Of a stretch of DNA of 57,356 bases, positions 36,018 through 44,557 are shown one piece after another (positions within the stretch are counted from its first letter, which is position 1; every line of letters begins with the position of its first letter). The stretch lies in assembly GCA_022486585.1 (NCBI GenBank), contig JAKVKI010000012.1:1-57356 (forward strand), read 5' to 3'. Source of the DNA: Megasphaera sp. (GTDB lineage: Bacteria > Bacillota > Negativicutes > Veillonellales > Megasphaeraceae). A program made the position numbers and the translations under genes. The notes under the pieces were generated by a model. It saw nothing but the letters and a program-made list of their open reading frames with translations, made no database searches and was not told where the DNA came from.

Positions 36018-37427
36018 GTGAAATCTGAACAACTGACTGATATAAGGAGAACCGCACCAGCAATGGCTATTAGCGGTGATGTGAAAGTATCCTGGAAAGA
36101 GAAGTTTTCTTATGGGCTCGGTGATACAGCTTGTAATATAGTGGTTGCTCTCACTGCGAGTATTTTAACATTCTTTTATACGGATTATATTGGTATTTCT
36201 GTAGGGACAGTGGGCATCATCATTTTGGTGTCGCGGCTGTTTGACGGCGCATCTGATGTGGTCATGGGTCTGATCGTAGATCGGACGCATTCCAAATATG
36301 GCAAAGCCAGACCATGGGTGTTGTGGATGAGTGTTCCTTATGCGATTGGCTGCGTATTGCTGTTTACCGTGCCGCCTCATGCATCGGATATGGTCAAGGC
36401 CATTTACATATTCATTACATATAACTTTATACAGACAGTCTGTTATACTGCGTTGAACCTGCCATATTCATCGTTAGCAACATTGATGACCCGCAATCAA
36501 TATGAACGAGGCGTCATCAATGCCATCCGTATGGGCTTGTCACCCTTTGGTCGTATCTTGGCGACAGCGGCGACGCTACCATTAGTAAAAGTCCTCGGTG
36601 ATGATCAGGAAGCCTGGATCATGGCAGCTGTATTATATGGCATCATTGCCCTGATCCTGTTGTTGATTTGTTTCTTTAATACGAAGGAACGAGTCAAGCT
36701 GGAAAAAAATACAGATTCAAAAGTGCCTGTCCGTACTAGTTTGAAGGCGTTAATAAAAAATAAGTATTGGGCGTTGGGATTATTATTATGGGCCATGCTT
36801 TCGGTTTACATGACGTTATCAGGAACGATGCTCAGCTATTATAGTAAATGGATATTGGGAGATGCATTGCTAACCAGTCCCCTTTACATTGCTGAACAGG
36901 TCCCGGGTATTGCTATTATTTTCTTGATTCCAGCATTGCTGAAGCGATTTAGCAAGCGCAATTTAGCGTTAGGTGGTGCCATTATCAGTATTGTAGGCCA
37001 GGTGCCGCTAGTCATTGATCCGACCAGTTATACACTGGCTATGATGGCGTCTGTCTTCCGTGGTATTGGCCAGGCGCCACTGATGGGTGTCGTGTTTTCA
37101 TTCATTGCTGATTCCGTTGAGTATGGTCAGTGGAAGACACATCTGCGTTTAGAAGGGCTTATTTACAGCGCAGCGTCAGTTGGCTCGAAATTAGGCGGCG
37201 GTCTGACCAGTGCTACGTTAGGGCTTATCCTTAGTGCGGCTGGCTATGATGGCATGCTGGCGATGCAAAGTGATGCGGCTATAGGCGCAATTATCGATTT
37301 ATTTGTTTGGGGTCCTATTGTCGTATGGGGCGTTACCGCATTGATCCTGTTATTCCATAAATTGGAAAAATTCTATCCAGTCATGATGAAAGACTTGGCT
37401 GAACGGGAATCACACGGTGAATTATAA
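36018..37427 (+). CDS. GPH-family glycoside/pentoside/hexuronide:cation symporter
   Basis: A 469-residue MFS transporter of the GPH family with about twelve membrane segments. Characteristic parts are the N-terminal KEKFSYGLGDTACN (28-41), FDGASDVVMGLIVDRTHSKYGKARPW (residues 74-99) and the central IADSVEYGQWKTHLRLEG (about 363-380). The start is GTG, preceded by AAGGAGGAAG; the overlapping ATG is out of frame and closes at once. Members import glycosides, pentoses or hexuronides with Na+ or H+. It heads the operon of oxidoreductase and isomerase-like genes. Confidence 0.92.
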   Translation: MKSEQLTDIRRTAPAMAISGDVKVSWKEKFSYGLGDTACNIVVALTASILTFFYTDYIGISVGTVGIIILVSRLFDGASDVVMGLIVDRTHSKYGKARPWVLWMSVPYAIGCVLLFTVPPHASDMVKAIYIFITYNFIQTVCYTALNLPYSSLATLMTRNQYERGVINAIRMGLSPFGRILATAATLPLVKVLGDDQEAWIMAAVLYGIIALILLLICFFNTKERVKLEKNTDSKVPVRTSLKALIKNKYWALGLLLWAMLSVYMTLSGTMLSYYSKWILGDALLTSPLYIAEQVPGIAIIFLIPALLKRFSKRNLALGGAIISIVGQVPLVIDPTSYTLAMMASVFRGIGQAPLMGVVFSFIADSVEYGQWKTHLRLEGLIYSAASVGSKLGGGLTSATLGLILSAAGYDGMLAMQSDAAIGAIIDLFVWGPIVVWGVTALILLFHKLEKFYPVMMKDLAERESHGEL

Positions 37428-37483
37428 GCAGCTATATATTAGTATTTGAAATACATGTGTATTGTGACAAAGGAGAGAGAATC

Positions 37484-38644
37484 ATGATTTATGGTGAAAA
37501 GAATGTTGATGCTCCTATTCGTTGGGGCATGGTAGGTGGCGGTTTGGGAAGTCAGATTGGGTATATCCATCGCTCAGCAGCGTTACGCGATTTCAATTTT
37601 GAACTTGTAGCTGGTGCGTTTGATATCGATCCGGAACGAGGACGCAGTTTCGGAGAAAAACTTCATGTTGATCCAGATCGCTGTTATACCGATTATAAAG
37701 CTATGTTTGCAGCTGAAACTAAGCGCCCAGATGGGATTCAGGCTGTATCTATCGCTACTCCGAATTTTACCCATTATGAAATTGCCATGGCAGCGCTTGA
37801 AGCAGGTCTTCATGTGTATTGTGAAAAACCGCTATGCTTTACAACGGAACAGGCACAGAAGCTGGAACAGCTGGTCAAAAAAACAGGAAAAATCATGTTT
37901 ATTTCCTATGGCTATGCAGGGCATCAAATGATTGAACAAGCCCGGAAAATGGTAGAACACGGAGATTTAGGCAACATTCGTATTATTAATATGCAATTTG
38001 CCCACGGTGGCAATAATGTAGCAGTAGAAAAGAAAGCAGCGTCTCAGGCCTGGCGTGTTGATCCGGCAAAGGCGGGTCCCGCTTTCGTCATGGGGGATGT
38101 AGGTACGCATATGGTATACCTCGCTGAAGCGATTTGTCCTCAGTTGGGAATCAAACGGCTTATGTGTACGAAACAGTCCTTTGTAGAAGGCCGTGCCTTG
38201 GAAGATAATGCCATGACGGTCATGGAATATGACAATGGAGCTATTGGCTATCTTTGGTCTAGTGGCGTCAATGCAGGCTCCCAGTTCGGTGAACGGCTTC
38301 GTATTATAGGGGAAAAAGCATCCATTGCCTGGGATGCAGAATATCCGAATTTCTTATCGTATGAAGTACAGGGGCAGGCACCGCGCAAGTTAGGTCGTGG
38401 CAATGACTATCTGTATGCAGAAGCGAAGAAGGATGACCGGATTGGCGGAGGTCATCCGGAAGGACTTTTTGAAGCGTGGAGCAACTTATATACACGCTTT
38501 GCTATTGCTATTGACAAGACTGAACGGGGAGAAACTGTTGATTTTTGGTATCCCGATATCCATGCAGGTGTCTTAGGCGTCCAATGGGTAGAAAAATGTG
38601 TTGAATCAGCTGCGAATGATGCAGCATGGGTTGAATTTAAATAA
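37484..38644 (+). CDS. Gfo/Idh/MocA-family sugar or cyclitol oxidoreductase
   Basis: A 386-residue NAD(P)-dependent dehydrogenase. The N-terminal Rossmann fold has MVGGGLGSQIG (about 16-26); the catalytic Lys is in EKPL (about 114-117) and the general Asp/His pair in DVGTHMVYLAEAI (about 195-207). Members oxidise inositols or sugar hydroxyls. It is longer than canonical IolG (about 340), resembling the group that makes 3-keto-glycosides or inososes. It is the only inositol-dehydrogenase-like gene in the window, while the iol operon 4 kb away lacks one. Start at 37484 follows AAAGGAGAGAG. Ten bases separate it from the next TIM-barrel gene. Confidence 0.88.
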   Translation: MIYGEKNVDAPIRWGMVGGGLGSQIGYIHRSAALRDFNFELVAGAFDIDPERGRSFGEKLHVDPDRCYTDYKAMFAAETKRPDGIQAVSIATPNFTHYEIAMAALEAGLHVYCEKPLCFTTEQAQKLEQLVKKTGKIMFISYGYAGHQMIEQARKMVEHGDLGNIRIINMQFAHGGNNVAVEKKAASQAWRVDPAKAGPAFVMGDVGTHMVYLAEAICPQLGIKRLMCTKQSFVEGRALEDNAMTVMEYDNGAIGYLWSSGVNAGSQFGERLRIIGEKASIAWDAEYPNFLSYEVQGQAPRKLGRGNDYLYAEAKKDDRIGGGHPEGLFEAWSNLYTRFAIAIDKTERGETVDFWYPDIHAGVLGVQWVEKCVESAANDAAWVEFK

Positions 38645-38654
38645 GGAGACTATA

Positions 38655-39653
38655 ATGAGTATAAAACCTGAAAATTTTGATATGCCAGTTGCTTCGTTTA
38701 ATGAACATCCTATGAAATTAGGGCTCTTTACGGACGGATTACCGGATATGTCCTTTGAACAAGTACTGGATGAAGCAGTTCATATGGGAATTAAAGTATT
38801 GGAATTTGGTACAGGCGGGTATTCTTGTGCACCTCACTTAAATATGGAAAAATTGCTGAAAAGTGCCGATGCTCGTAAAACCTTTTTGCAGGCTATTGAA
38901 AGCCGCGGTCTTGAGATTTGTGCGCTGAATTGTTCTGCTAACGCTATCGGACCAGGGGAACGATGGGCAAGCCATGCACCGGATGTAATGAATACGTTTC
39001 GACTGGCAGAACTTCTCGGTGTAAAACATATTGTAGCCCAGTCTGGTTTGCCTGCAGGCAGTCCAACAGATACGGCATTAAACTGGGTCCTCCATACATA
39101 TCCGCCTGAAATGCAGGATGTCTTGAAATATCAATGGGACGTGACTATTCAGTTTTGGAGCAAAGCAGCTGCATTAGCGGCCTCTTGCGGGGTGGAAACG
39201 ATTGCGTTAGAAGAGCATCCGATGAACATGGTGTTCAATTATGGAACACTGATGCATTTAAGAGCTGCTGTTGGGCCCATTATTGGTATGAACCTTGATC
39301 CCAGCCATATGTTCTTCATGGGCGGCGATCCGATCTTGATGGCTCGTAAACTGTGTGAAGCAAAAGCCGTGTATCATGTTCATGGAAAAGATACGCGTTT
39401 AAATCCGCATATTAAAGGAACGGAATATTTTGAATTGGGACCGTACAATGGTGCTGCTGCGAATAGAGTATGGAACTATGTTGCTGTTGGGTATGGACAT
39501 GATCAGTTATGGTGGAAAGAATTCTTTGCGACCTTGGCAGCCGGCGATTACCACGGACCAGTATGCATCGAAGTGGAAGATCCGCTGATGCCGAATAATT
39601 TGATTGCTATCCAAAAATCTGCCAGATTCTTGCAAGAAACAATGTTGAGTTAA
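38655..39653 (+). CDS. Xylose-isomerase-like TIM-barrel enzyme (sugar phosphate isomerase/epimerase family)
   Basis: A 332-residue PF01261-type TIM barrel. The expected metal ligands appear in order: Glu in ALEEHP (about residue 185), Asp in NLDPSHMF (about 217), His in HVHGKD (about 247) and Glu in CIEVEDP (about 306). The family includes isomerases, epimerases, hydratases and keto-sugar lyases, so the reaction is open. Tight linkage to the Gfo/Idh gene suggests it acts on that enzyme's keto product. The start ATG at 38655 follows AAGGAG; the upstream frame is rejected. Confidence 0.88.
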   Translation: MSIKPENFDMPVASFNEHPMKLGLFTDGLPDMSFEQVLDEAVHMGIKVLEFGTGGYSCAPHLNMEKLLKSADARKTFLQAIESRGLEICALNCSANAIGPGERWASHAPDVMNTFRLAELLGVKHIVAQSGLPAGSPTDTALNWVLHTYPPEMQDVLKYQWDVTIQFWSKAAALAASCGVETIALEEHPMNMVFNYGTLMHLRAAVGPIIGMNLDPSHMFFMGGDPILMARKLCEAKAVYHVHGKDTRLNPHIKGTEYFELGPYNGAAANRVWNYVAVGYGHDQLWWKEFFATLAAGDYHGPVCIEVEDPLMPNNLIAIQKSARFLQETMLS

Positions 39654-39677
39654 GAAACGGAAGGAGCATGTATATAT

Positions 39678-40616
39678 ATGAAAATCACATTTGATACCAG
39701 TGCATTCTGGGATACAGGAATGACCTATGAAGAAATTTATCAAACCGTCGCAGCAGCAGGATATCAGTATATTTCCCCGTATAATGCTGATTTTCCGGGC
39801 TTTTGGAAACGGCCTAAAGCGACGAATGCAGAAGTAGAATGGCATAAAAAAGCCATTCAAAAGGCAGGGCTCAAGATCGCTTCCCTGACTACAGGATTCC
39901 GTATTGCCGATCCGGATGAATTCGTGCGCCAGTATGCGTTAGACTGCTGGAAACGAATGATTGAAATTGCAGAGATCCTGGGGGTCAGCGTATTCAATAC
40001 GGAATTCAATGGTGATCGCAGTTGTCCTGAATTATGTGAAGCTAAGGTCATGCGTTCCCTTGACGTGTTACTGCCCCTGCTGGAAAGCAAAGGCATGCGT
40101 ATGGATGTCCAGGCCCATCCGAATGACTTTTATGAACATAGCAACGATGCCTACGATATTGTACGATATTATGACAGCCCGGCTTTAGGATATTTGTACT
40201 CCATTCCTCATACTTTCCATTATGATGGCGGCAAAGGCGATATTGCCAGCATGCTGACGTATTGTCAGCGTCATTTGACACATATCATTGTTGCTGATAC
40301 GTGGAACTATACGAAGCTGTTCCGTTATAATATTAATCCAGCTGAATTATATGCTGATGGGTCTGTGCGTTGTCATGCCCATATTGGTAAAATCGGTGAT
40401 GGCGAAGTTGATTTTGCTGCAGCCTTTAAAACACTGCGGGCCTTGGGTTTTGGAGAACGGGAGGATACTATTGCAACCTTCAATCCCTTAGGATTCCCTG
40501 AACGGGCCATAGAAGACGGGCGTTTTACGAAAAAAGTACTTGAAGAACAGCTGCTGGGACATAGCGATGCTATTGAACCGCCCATGCCTTTAGGACAGAT
40601 CATCAGGCCCCGCTAA
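39678..40616 (+). CDS. Second TIM-barrel isomerase-like protein with altered metal site
   Basis: A 312-residue PF01261-type protein, 24 bases after the previous one but not its close copy. It is most like the truncated gene at 56864 (shared NTEFNGD/NTEFSGD, then ELC, then VQAHP/VQSHP). The usual first metal ligand Glu is Gln here (DVQAHPNDF, about 146-154), and the Asp-x-x-His strand reads YSIPHTFHY. The C-terminal strand reads TFNPLG rather than an EP motif. The chemistry may therefore differ from classical members. Ribosome binding site GGAAGGAG. Confidence 0.85.
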   Translation: MKITFDTSAFWDTGMTYEEIYQTVAAAGYQYISPYNADFPGFWKRPKATNAEVEWHKKAIQKAGLKIASLTTGFRIADPDEFVRQYALDCWKRMIEIAEILGVSVFNTEFNGDRSCPELCEAKVMRSLDVLLPLLESKGMRMDVQAHPNDFYEHSNDAYDIVRYYDSPALGYLYSIPHTFHYDGGKGDIASMLTYCQRHLTHIIVADTWNYTKLFRYNINPAELYADGSVRCHAHIGKIGDGEVDFAAAFKTLRALGFGEREDTIATFNPLGFPERAIEDGRFTKKVLEEQLLGHSDAIEPPMPLGQIIRPR

Positions 40617-40668
40617 TTTCATCTATAGAATTACGGAAATATACCGCTTAGACATAGGTATTGCCAGG

Positions 40669-40711
40669 CTTCTTTGGTCATGTTAGAATTGGTGGAGAAA
40701 GACCAAGGAGG
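40669..40711 (+). promoter_or_regulatory. Hairpin sequestering the Shine-Dalgarno of the gamma-CA-like gene
   Basis: CTTCTTTGGTC (40669-40679) pairs with GACCAAGGAGG (40701-40711), 11 contiguous pairs including two G-U, loop of 21 nt. The full AAGGAGG ribosome binding site is buried. Confidence 0.5.
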
Positions 40712-40718
40712 AATTATT

Positions 40719-41240
40719 ATGGCAAAAATTGTATCATTCGGCGGCTACACGCCACAAATAGATCCGTCAGCATACGTTGCAGAATCAGCTGTCATTACTG
40801 GTAATGTTATTATTGAAGAAGGGGCTAGTATCTGGCCTCATGCTGTTATTCGTGGTGATGCGGCCAGCATCCGCATTGGCAAGTATACGAATGTGCAGGA
40901 CAACGCGACGCTCCATACGGATTTGGATCAGCCGCTGACGATCGGTGATTATGTCGTTATCGGTCACAACGCGGTCATCCATTGTACATCTGTTGGGACG
41001 GCAGCACTTATCGGTATGGGATGTGTACTTCTCGATGATGCGGAAATTGGTGATGAATCCATTATCGGTGCGGCTACCTTGATTACGCAGCGTAAGAAAA
41101 TCCCTGCCCGTTCGATGGTATATGGCACGCCGTTTCGCATTGTTCGTCCCGTTACGGATGAAGAAGTACTGCATACGCGGCAAGAAGCGCAGAGTTATTA
41201 TGCTGCGTCCCGAAAATATAAGGAATTGCAGAAACCGTAA
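40719..41240 (+). CDS. Gamma-carbonic-anhydrase-like hexapeptide-repeat protein
   Basis: A 173-residue left-handed beta-helix protein. Hexapeptide repeats run from about 20 to 130. The three zinc-ligand histidines of the gamma-CA family are seen in LHTD, and in IGHNAVIHC (spaced five apart). Family members such as YrdA often have unproven carbonic anhydrase activity. The start at 40719 follows AAGGAGG, which is within a predicted hairpin. It ends the transporter-oxidoreductase operon and a terminator follows, so its link to sugar metabolism is positional only. Confidence 0.9.
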   Translation: MAKIVSFGGYTPQIDPSAYVAESAVITGNVIIEEGASIWPHAVIRGDAASIRIGKYTNVQDNATLHTDLDQPLTIGDYVVIGHNAVIHCTSVGTAALIGMGCVLLDDAEIGDESIIGAATLITQRKKIPARSMVYGTPFRIVRPVTDEEVLHTRQEAQSYYAASRKYKELQKP

Positions 41241-41258
41241 GGAACACAAGATAACAGG

Positions 41259-41300
41259 AGCCCTGTGTCACGCTTGAAATGCATGGCACAGGGCTTTTTT
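41259..41300 (+). terminator. Terminator before the iol operon
   Basis: A 12-bp stem (41259-41270 with 41284-41295) and six T. It separates the GPH operon from the iol operon. Confidence 0.9.
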
Positions 41301-41383
41301 GCGTCTTACAAAGCGTGAAAATCATACGGTTTCAACAAGATGGAAATATTTTGGCGAAAAGAGATTTATTTTGATTATATCCA

Positions 41384-41412
41384 TTGACAAATAACCAATT
41401 AAGCATTAAGAT
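41384..41412 (+). promoter_or_regulatory. Promoter of the iol operon
   Basis: TTGACA (41384-41389), 17-bp spacer, TAAGAT (41407-41412). The putative IolR repeats overlap the spacer, the -10 and the start region. The rest of 41301-41383 shows nothing. Confidence 0.75.
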
Positions 41413-41447
41413 ATAACCATAAAGTTACCAAAAACATAATCAACATA
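41392..41447 (+). promoter_or_regulatory. Phased 11-bp direct repeats, candidate IolR operator
   Basis: TAACCAATTAA (41392), TAACCATAAAG (41414), TTACCAAAAAC (41425) and TAATCAACATA (41437). They match the B. subtilis IolR 11-mer WRAYCAADARD at 10, 10, 9 and 9 of 11 positions, and the spacing is 22, 11 and 12 bp, in near 11-bp register. An IolR-like gene is at 49747. Confidence 0.65.
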
Positions 41448-41475
41448 TGAAAATTCACAAAGGAGAGTGCACATT

Positions 41476-42630
41476 ATGGGTCACATCTTTATGGTTCCAA
41501 AAACAATTATTTCTGGTACAAATGTTATCACAGAATTAGGTCAGCATATTGAAGGTAAAGGCACAAAAGCGCTTATCGTAACCGATCAGGCTATGGTTAC
41601 ATTCGGCAATGCAGCAAAAGTAGAAGATGCCTTGAAGAAAGCTGGTATCCCCTATGTAATTTACGATGGCTCCAATACAGAACCGACCGATAAAATCGTT
41701 GATGCAGGTCTCAAAATGTATAAAGAAGAAAAATGTGATTTTATCATTGCTCTTGGCGGTGGCAGCCCCATGGATACAGCAAAGGCAATCGCTTTCTTAT
41801 CCGTTGGCGGTGGCAAGCTCCGCGATTACATGCATAAATCCATTGACTTCCCTGTTCCGTATTTAGTAGCTATTCCGACAACAGCCGGTACAGGCTCTGA
41901 AGTTACGAAGAACACGATTATTGCTGATACAGAAACAAACGTCAAAATGTTATTAGGCGGCCCGTCCATTATTCCGTCGTTGGCTGTTGTTGATCCGTCC
42001 TTCACTATGACAGCGCCTCCTAAAGTGACGGCTGCTACTGGTATCGATGCATTGACACATGCCATCGAAGCGTATACATCCCGTAAAGCACAGCCGCTGA
42101 CAGATATTTTTGCACTGTCGGCTATTAAAAAGATCCACAAAAATCTTCCTGTTTGCTATAAAGATGGCAAAAACGAAGAAACTCGTTTGGAAATGTCCCT
42201 GGCAGCATTAGAAGCAGGCATTGCCTTTACGAATGCGTCTGTTACTATCGTTCACGGCATGAGCCGTCCAATCGGTGCGCTGTTCCACATTGCACATGGC
42301 GCTTCCAATGCGATGTTGCTTCCAGCATGTCTCCGCTTCGCTATCAAAGAAAATACAGCTCGCTTTGCTGAAATCGGCCGTATCATGGGCGTAGCTGATG
42401 CCAACACACCGGATGCTGAAGCAGCAGCTGCTATGGCCGCTGAAGTGGACCGGTTCTGCAAAGAAGTTGGTATCCAGACCATCGAAGAAGCAGGTGTTAA
42501 GAGAGACGACTGGTATGCATCGCTCAGCAAGATGGCTGATGATGCCTTAGAAAGCGGCAGCCCGCAGAATACCATGCGTATCCCTACGAAAGAACAAATC
42601 ATTGACATCTATAAGGAACTCTATAAATAA
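41476..42630 (+). CDS. Iron-containing alcohol dehydrogenase
   Basis: A 384-residue group III alcohol dehydrogenase. NAD-binding GGGSPMDTAKAIA lies at about 95-107, and metal-site histidines in GHGMSRPIGALFHIAHGASNAM-type motif spread over about 257-282. Similar enzymes include 1,3-propanediol and lactaldehyde dehydrogenases. It is the first gene after the iol promoter and so probably belongs to inositol breakdown. A plausible task is reducing malonate semialdehyde to 3-hydroxypropionate, because no iolA is present; this is inference. The start at 41476 follows AAAGGAGAG. Confidence 0.9.
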   Translation: MGHIFMVPKTIISGTNVITELGQHIEGKGTKALIVTDQAMVTFGNAAKVEDALKKAGIPYVIYDGSNTEPTDKIVDAGLKMYKEEKCDFIIALGGGSPMDTAKAIAFLSVGGGKLRDYMHKSIDFPVPYLVAIPTTAGTGSEVTKNTIIADTETNVKMLLGGPSIIPSLAVVDPSFTMTAPPKVTAATGIDALTHAIEAYTSRKAQPLTDIFALSAIKKIHKNLPVCYKDGKNEETRLEMSLAALEAGIAFTNASVTIVHGMSRPIGALFHIAHGASNAMLLPACLRFAIKENTARFAEIGRIMGVADANTPDAEAAAAMAAEVDRFCKEVGIQTIEEAGVKRDDWYASLSKMADDALESGSPQNTMRIPTKEQIIDIYKELYK

Positions 42631-42666
42631 GAGTTTCAGACACGGTTAAATGGAGGAGGAGCACAT

Positions 42667-43512
42667 ATGCCACTCGTAAAAATGTCGGAAATCCTCAATA
42701 GTGTAAAGGATACGTCGTATGCTATAGGGGCGTTCAACGTATCCAACATGGAAATGGCCATGGGCGCTATTAAGGCAGCCGAAGAAATGCATGCACCGCT
42801 TATCATGCAGATTGCTGAAGGTCGCTTGCGTTATTCGCCGCTCGATCTGGTCGGGCCGGTCATGGTAGCGGCAGCAAAACGCTGCAAAATGCCTGCAGCT
42901 GTACAGCTGGATCATGGTAAAACAAAAGAAATGATCACCTTGGCATTGGAAATAGGGTTCACATCGGTCATGTTCGATGGTTCATCGTATCCGCTTGATG
43001 AAAACATAGCCTTGACCAAACAAGTACGAGCACTGGCAGATACATATGGTGCTTCTGTAGAAGGGGAAATCGGCAGCATCGGTGGTGCTGAAGGCGATGG
43101 CGCTGACAGTGATATTGCCATTACTCGCGTAGAAGATGCCATCCGTTTTGCTAATGAAACAGGCGTAGACGCGCTGGCTATTGCTATCGGTACGGCTCAT
43201 GGGAACTATAAGAAAAAACCGCAGCTGCGTATTGACCGTCTGAAAGAAGTAGCAGCCGTTGTTAAAACACCGTTGGTTCTTCACGGCGGTACAGGCCTTA
43301 CAGAAGATGATTTCCGTAACTGTTTCCACAATGGTATCAAGAAAATCAATATTGCTACGGCATCTTATGACAGCGTAGCCAGTGAAATAAAAGCGACGTA
43401 TCAGGCAAAACCGGAATCCAACTATTTTGATTTCAGCGATGCAGCTGTTACGGGGACATATAAGAACATCATTAAACATATGCATATTTTTGAAATGCAG
43501 GATAAAGCATAG
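42667..43512 (+). CDS. iolJ: Class II aldolase, 2-deoxy-5-keto-D-gluconate-6-phosphate aldolase
   Basis: A 281-residue class II, zinc-dependent aldolase of the fructose-bisphosphate aldolase family. Zinc ligands are seen in LDHGKTKE (His about 83), GTAHGNYK (about 178-185) and LHGGTGL (about 205-211). Position in the iol operon identifies the likely substrate: 2-deoxy-5-keto-gluconate-6-phosphate is split to dihydroxyacetone phosphate and malonate semialdehyde. A GatY/FBA role cannot be excluded by motif alone. Ribosome binding site GGAGGAG; 36 bases after the Fe-ADH stop. Confidence 0.9.
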   Translation: MPLVKMSEILNSVKDTSYAIGAFNVSNMEMAMGAIKAAEEMHAPLIMQIAEGRLRYSPLDLVGPVMVAAAKRCKMPAAVQLDHGKTKEMITLALEIGFTSVMFDGSSYPLDENIALTKQVRALADTYGASVEGEIGSIGGAEGDGADSDIAITRVEDAIRFANETGVDALAIAIGTAHGNYKKKPQLRIDRLKEVAAVVKTPLVLHGGTGLTEDDFRNCFHNGIKKINIATASYDSVASEIKATYQAKPESNYFDFSDAAVTGTYKNIIKHMHIFEMQDKA

Positions 43513-43525
43513 AGGAGGATTTAAC

Positions 43526-44557
43526 ATGGCACTCATAGATTTTGACCAGACTAAAAAACGCGATGTTGTTTTAATCGGCCGCGTGACATTAGACTTCAAT
43601 CCGAACGAACTCAACCGTACACTGGATAAGGTAAAGACGTTTTCCATGTATCTCGGCGGTTCCGCAGGCAACATGGCAGTCGGTATTAACCACCTCGGCA
43701 AAAAAGTCGGTTTCATCGGCTGTGTCTCTGATGACCAATTCGGTGATTTCGTCATTAACTACTTCAACGAACGCGGTATTGATACGACACAAATGGTACG
43801 GTCCAAACATGGTGAACGCATTGGTCTTACCTTTACAGAAATCAAGAGCCCGACGGAAAGCAGCATCCTCATGTATCGTGACTGCATTGCCGATTTGCTC
43901 ATTGCTCCAGAAGACGTTTCAGAAGACTACATTGCTGACAGCAAGATCCTGATCGTATCCGGTACAGCGCTAGCTGCCAGCCCGTCACGGGAAGCTTGCT
44001 TCATGGCTGTCCGTTATGCTAAAAAACATGGTGTAAAAGTTATTTTTGATATCGACTACCGCCCGTACACCTGGAAATCGGCAGAAGAAACATCCATTTA
44101 CTACTCTCTCATGGCTAAGATGAGCGATATCATCATCGGTTCCCGTGAAGAAGTAGATTTAACGGAAAACATCCCTGAAGACAGTGGCATTCCTGATCAT
44201 GAATTAGCTGAAAAATACATGGCTGAAGGCAATCAAATTGTCATTATCAAACATGGCAAGAAAGGTTCCATTGCTTATACAGCAGATAAACATGCATATA
44301 AAGTTGAATCCTATCACATCAAGTTGCTCAAATCCTTCGGTGGCGGCGATGCGTACGGCAGTGCCTTCGTATATGGCCTGTTATCCGGCTGGGAAGTTCC
44401 TAAAGCCTTGCAGTATGGTACGGCTCATGCAGCCATGGTCGTTGCCAGCCACAGTTGTTCCGACGCTATGCAGACCGTTGATCAAATCAATGCCTTCATG
44501 GAAGAACATAAAGATGAAAAGGTTATTACGGAATTAGACTGGAGGGAAAAATTATGA
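43526..44557 (+). CDS. iolC: 5-dehydro-2-deoxygluconokinase
   Basis: A 343-residue PfkB-family kinase that phosphorylates 2-deoxy-5-keto-gluconate. It shows VLIGRVTLDFNP (about 14-25), the GGSAGNMAVGINHLGKKVGFIG substrate region (about 43-64) and the catalytic FGGGDAYGSAF (about 271-281), where the Asp is the base. The chosen start at 43526 follows AGAGGAGG. The stop overlaps iolB by four bases (ATGA). Confidence 0.94.
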   Translation: MALIDFDQTKKRDVVLIGRVTLDFNPNELNRTLDKVKTFSMYLGGSAGNMAVGINHLGKKVGFIGCVSDDQFGDFVINYFNERGIDTTQMVRSKHGERIGLTFTEIKSPTESSILMYRDCIADLLIAPEDVSEDYIADSKILIVSGTALAASPSREACFMAVRYAKKHGVKVIFDIDYRPYTWKSAEETSIYYSLMAKMSDIIIGSREEVDLTENIPEDSGIPDHELAEKYMAEGNQIVIIKHGKKGSIAYTADKHAYKVESYHIKLLKSFGGGDAYGSAFVYGLLSGWEVPKALQYGTAHAAMVVASHSCSDAMQTVDQINAFMEEHKDEKVITELDWREKL

